Below, piece by piece: positions 6,926 through 8,516 of a stretch of 8,516 bases of DNA; the stretch's first letter is position 1, and each line of letters begins with the position of its first letter. Source of the stretch: CAYUYH01 sp964449175 (GTDB lineage: Bacteria > Planctomycetota > Phycisphaerae > SM23-33); NCBI GenBank assembly GCA_964449175.1, contig CAYUYH010000120.1:1-8516 (forward strand), given 5' to 3'. A program made the position numbers and the translations under genes. The notes below the pieces were generated by a model. That model had not been told where the DNA came from and ran no database searches. It saw only the letters and a program-made list of their open reading frames with translations.

Positions 6926-6992
6926 CATATTGCAGCCGATTGCGGTTTTTTGGGCCGTCCGGCAGGAGGGCGGGCCTACTACGTGGCAGGGG

Positions 6993-8359
6993 TCACAGCA
7001 GCAACAAGGAGATCGTAGTCCAAGCGTATAGCAGGTTAATGCCGACAATCGCGGCCGTCAACACCCGGCTCTTGGCGCACCACTGGACAGCCCAGGCCGT
7101 CAGGCACAATTGCAGCGGAATGCCCATGCTGATCATCAGGTCGTAGTCCAGCGGGAAGCCCAGATCAAACCCCCAAAGCGAGATGAACGCCACGTAGCCG
7201 AGTGCGAATACCGTCAGGACGGACAGCAGCATCGGCCGCTCGACCTTGCGGCCCCGGATGACCGCCCAGACGGCTGCCGCCGCGCAGAGCCAGTGCGCCG
7301 GGAACAGCGTCGTCAGGATGTTGGCCACCTGCCGCCAGTGGGCCAGCGAGAACATCGCGAAGGCGGTGAACTTGGAGTCCAGCACGGAAAGCGGCACGAA
7401 CAGCGTTGCGTCGCCGCCGCCGGTGGCGTTGCCGGCGGCAAACTCGAACCCGGCCGCCCACAACACCCCGCAGACCGCCCCGGCCAGGCATGCCATCGCC
7501 GCCAGCGACGCCGCAGCCTCCGCCGCCAGCAGCTTGCCCCGCCGCGCGGGCAGCCGCTTGGTGATGATCGCCGCGAAGATCGCCGGCAGCAGGAACGCAT
7601 GCTGGCCGTGGAACAGCCCCGCCAGCGTCAGCAGCAGAGACGCGGACACAATGCTCAGGCCGAATCGGTCGTCGCGACCTCGGATGTATCTGGCGCACAT
7701 CAGCAGCGCCAGCAGCAGAAACGGCAGCGACGTCTGCGTGTTCTCCACGTAGTCGTAGAAGAACAGCAGTTGTAGCCCCGAGCCGAGGTACAGCAGGCAG
7801 GCGATGGCCACCGGCCGCGGGCCCTCGCTGCCTTCGCCGGCGAACAAGTAGTCGCACAGCATGAAGTACAGCAGCGCCACGACGAAGCCCACTATCGGCC
7901 CGACGTAGCGCGGGTCGGCGTTGAGCCTGAACAGAACGTGGTATAGCACGTTGGATAGCAGCTCCGACGCGACGACTCGCTTGTCAGCCGCCTCGTTCAG
8001 CCAGGCCTCGCGGTCGCCGAGAGAGGCGGCGTGCGTACTGAGATACATCGAAAGCAGCAGCCCGGCCAGGACCACGTAGTTCCAGCGGCTGCGACGCCTC
8101 CAGATGATCGCCAGGCAGAACACCACCGCCACGGCAATGTGGGCGACTGCGACGGGGTCGAGGATGACGATTTCCCTGAATACCCATGGCCAGGCCAACG
8201 TCGGGCGAGACGCAAGGCCCGCCAGCGCCGCCAGCAGGACGGCCGCCAGCAGCGCGGACAGCCACCTCGCCTGCGCCTGTGCGAGAGGCGACTGCTGCAG
8301 CGCGTCGGCCGGAGGGGGTCAGCCCGCCCGGGTTGACTGTCCTTGGCCCTAGCCACCAT
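6993..8359 (-). CDS. Polytopic membrane protein of GT-C-like type, apparently frameshifted near its start
   Basis: This integral membrane protein has about 12 or 13 predicted helices. The uninterrupted frame runs from 8318 down to the stop at 6993. Within it the only ATG/GTG/TTG start near the beginning is TTG 8198 (401 residues), which has no ribosome binding site and would cut off a hydrophobic segment encoded just upstream (WLSALLAAVLLAALAGLA). A much better start is ATG 8359, with AGGAGGT 8 nt before it, but it is out of frame by one base. One extra C in the five-base run at 8314-8318 would restore a protein of about 455 residues. Numbered from TTG 8198, notable motifs are GDREAW (61-66) in the first large loop, FFYDYVENTQ (146-155), and DLGFPLDYDLM (345-355). 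I recall similar 'YVEN' and 'LG.PRDWDL' motifs in large, mostly uncharacterised membrane proteins related to GT-C glycosyltransferases. Function is otherwise unknown. Confidence 0.75.
8314..8318 (-). other. Probable one-base frameshift point (run of five G/C)
   Basis: The plus strand has GGGGG here (CCCCC on the coding strand). With six C's, the frame from ATG 8359 (MVARAKDSQPGRAD, 14 residues) continues as PPPADALQQ into the hydrophobic helix and the body of the membrane protein. With five, the ATG frame runs into Arg/Pro/Ser-rich shadow peptide, and the body frame meets a TGA at 8319-8321. The body frame has no conventional start between that TGA and TTG 8198. It may be an assembly or sequencing error, or a true mutation. 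Confidence 0.6.
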
Positions 8360-8516
8360 GCACCACGACCTCCTGCGCGAGTGACTGGAGTATCCCGAGG
8401 TTTCCGGCGTATCGCACCGGGAAGGCTGCCACCATCACGGGGGCGTCCTCGCCCACGATCTCGCCCGGAGTAAACTCAAACAGGCACACCGTCACAACGC
8501 AGGGGCCGGCGTAGCC
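8349..8516 (-). CDS. C-terminal end of an unrecognised protein, truncated by the window edge
   Basis: A frame open from the window edge ends at TAG 8351-8349 after 55 codons. The product is hydrophobic and mixed in composition, with segments such as CLFEFTPGEIVGEDAPVMV and FPVRYAGNLGILQSLAQE, and it looks like ordinary protein rather than the Arg/Pro/Ser-rich shadow translations elsewhere in the window. Its last codons overlap the proposed start of the membrane protein gene (ATG 8359) by 11 bp and contain that gene's ribosome binding site, the usual arrangement for adjacent genes of one operon. I do not recognise the family, and the start lies outside the window. Confidence 0.6.
   Translation of the reverse strand, partial: GYAGPCVVTVCLFEFTPGEIVGEDAPVMVAAFPVRYAGNLGILQSLAQEVVVHGG
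8368..8374 (-). promoter_or_regulatory. Strong ribosome binding site for ATG 8359
   Basis: The minus strand reads AGGAGGT, eight nucleotides before ATG 8359 and inside the final codons of the preceding reading frame. It is the best Shine-Dalgarno match near any start in the window. It is the main reason for placing the membrane protein start at 8359 despite the frame problem. Confidence 0.75.

Larger units (their letters stand above)
6874..6992. other. Intergenic region between the membrane protein gene and tetR
   Basis: This 119-bp gap is the largest non-coding stretch in the window. It holds the predicted promoter and operator at its tetR-proximal end. The part next to the membrane-protein stop (6940-6992) is GC-rich, with a T6 run on the plus strand (6946-6951). 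I found no hairpin followed by a T-run in the minus direction, so there is no convincing intrinsic terminator, and read-through from upstream into tetR is possible. Two GCAAT words 11 bp apart (minus strand, about 6931-6945) are noted without an assigned role. Confidence 0.6.

Noticed and set aside
6940..6992. Possible intrinsic terminator after the membrane protein gene (GC-rich stretch plus T6/A6 run)
   Set aside because: In the minus direction the run is A's, not T's, and the GC-rich segment does not form a good hairpin ahead of a T tract. In the plus direction the T-run precedes the GC-rich segment.
5303..7146. Plus-strand open frames opposite the outer-membrane factor, tetR and the intergenic region
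   Set aside because: Low-complexity Arg/Ala/Gly/Leu translations without motifs. The minus strand carries clear TolC and TetR proteins here.
7110..7775. Plus-strand open frame opposite the membrane protein, rich in Gln/Arg/His
   Set aside because: Antisense shadow. The minus strand encodes a coherent series of transmembrane helices over the same bases.

Overview
The window is GC-rich bacterial DNA and is almost entirely coding, with every credible gene on the minus strand. It should therefore be read from high to low coordinates. The linkers rich in Thr-Gln-Pro and Ser-Gln-Pro (TQPSQPTTQPSQPTT in the outer-membrane factor, GPTSQPAGQ in the adaptor), together with the style of adaptor and of the upstream membrane protein, suggest a planctomycete-like organism, possibly Phycisphaerae. 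That placement is inferred from protein style, not from a marker gene. The diderm envelope itself is well supported, because an outer-membrane factor and a periplasmic adaptor are both encoded.

Layout in transcription order: (1) 8516-8349, the C-terminal 55 codons of an unrecognised protein. (2) 8359-6993, a polytopic membrane protein resembling GT-C-type integral membrane proteins. Its well-placed start (ATG 8359 with an AGGAGGT ribosome binding site) is out of frame with the body by one base, at a run of five G/C bases. (3) 6992-6874, the only real intergenic space (119 bp), holding a likely promoter and a perfect 8-bp-arm inverted repeat that looks like a TetR-family operator. (4) 6873-6226, a TetR/AcrR-family regulator. 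(5) 6229-4331, a TolC-type outer-membrane factor with a lipoprotein signal. (6) 4380 (or 4362)-2512, a membrane-anchored HlyD/MacA-type periplasmic adaptor with an unusual C-terminal tail. (7) 2509-1784, an ABC ATPase of the LolD/MacB type. (8) 1784-519, a MacB/FtsX-type permease. (9) 501-1, the 5' part of rsmE, the 16S rRNA m3U1498 methyltransferase, cut by the window edge.

Genes 4 to 8 form one tightly packed operon: ATGA and TGATG start/stop overlaps, one longer overlap of 50 or 32 bp, and one 2-bp gap. Together they encode a complete tripartite ABC export system: ATPase and permease in the inner membrane, an adaptor across the periplasm, and an outer-membrane channel. Their own repressor is the first gene. 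The simplest model is that the TetR protein binds the repeat at 6908-6925 and represses its own gene and the pump, with an effector (perhaps the exported compound) releasing it. The substrate cannot be read from the sequence. rsmE follows 17 bp after the permease and is probably carried on the same transcript.

The core is a recognisable MacAB-TolC-like exporter rather than an entirely new system. Less ordinary points are the Spy/LTxxQ-like repeat and Arg/Gly/Gln-rich tail on the adaptor, the tandem-repeat linker and long N-terminal extension in the outer-membrane factor, the clean operator/promoter arrangement, and the apparent frameshift at the start of the upstream membrane protein gene. 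I see no RNA genes, insertion sequences, CRISPR arrays or origins, and no gene-free stretch over 300 bases.
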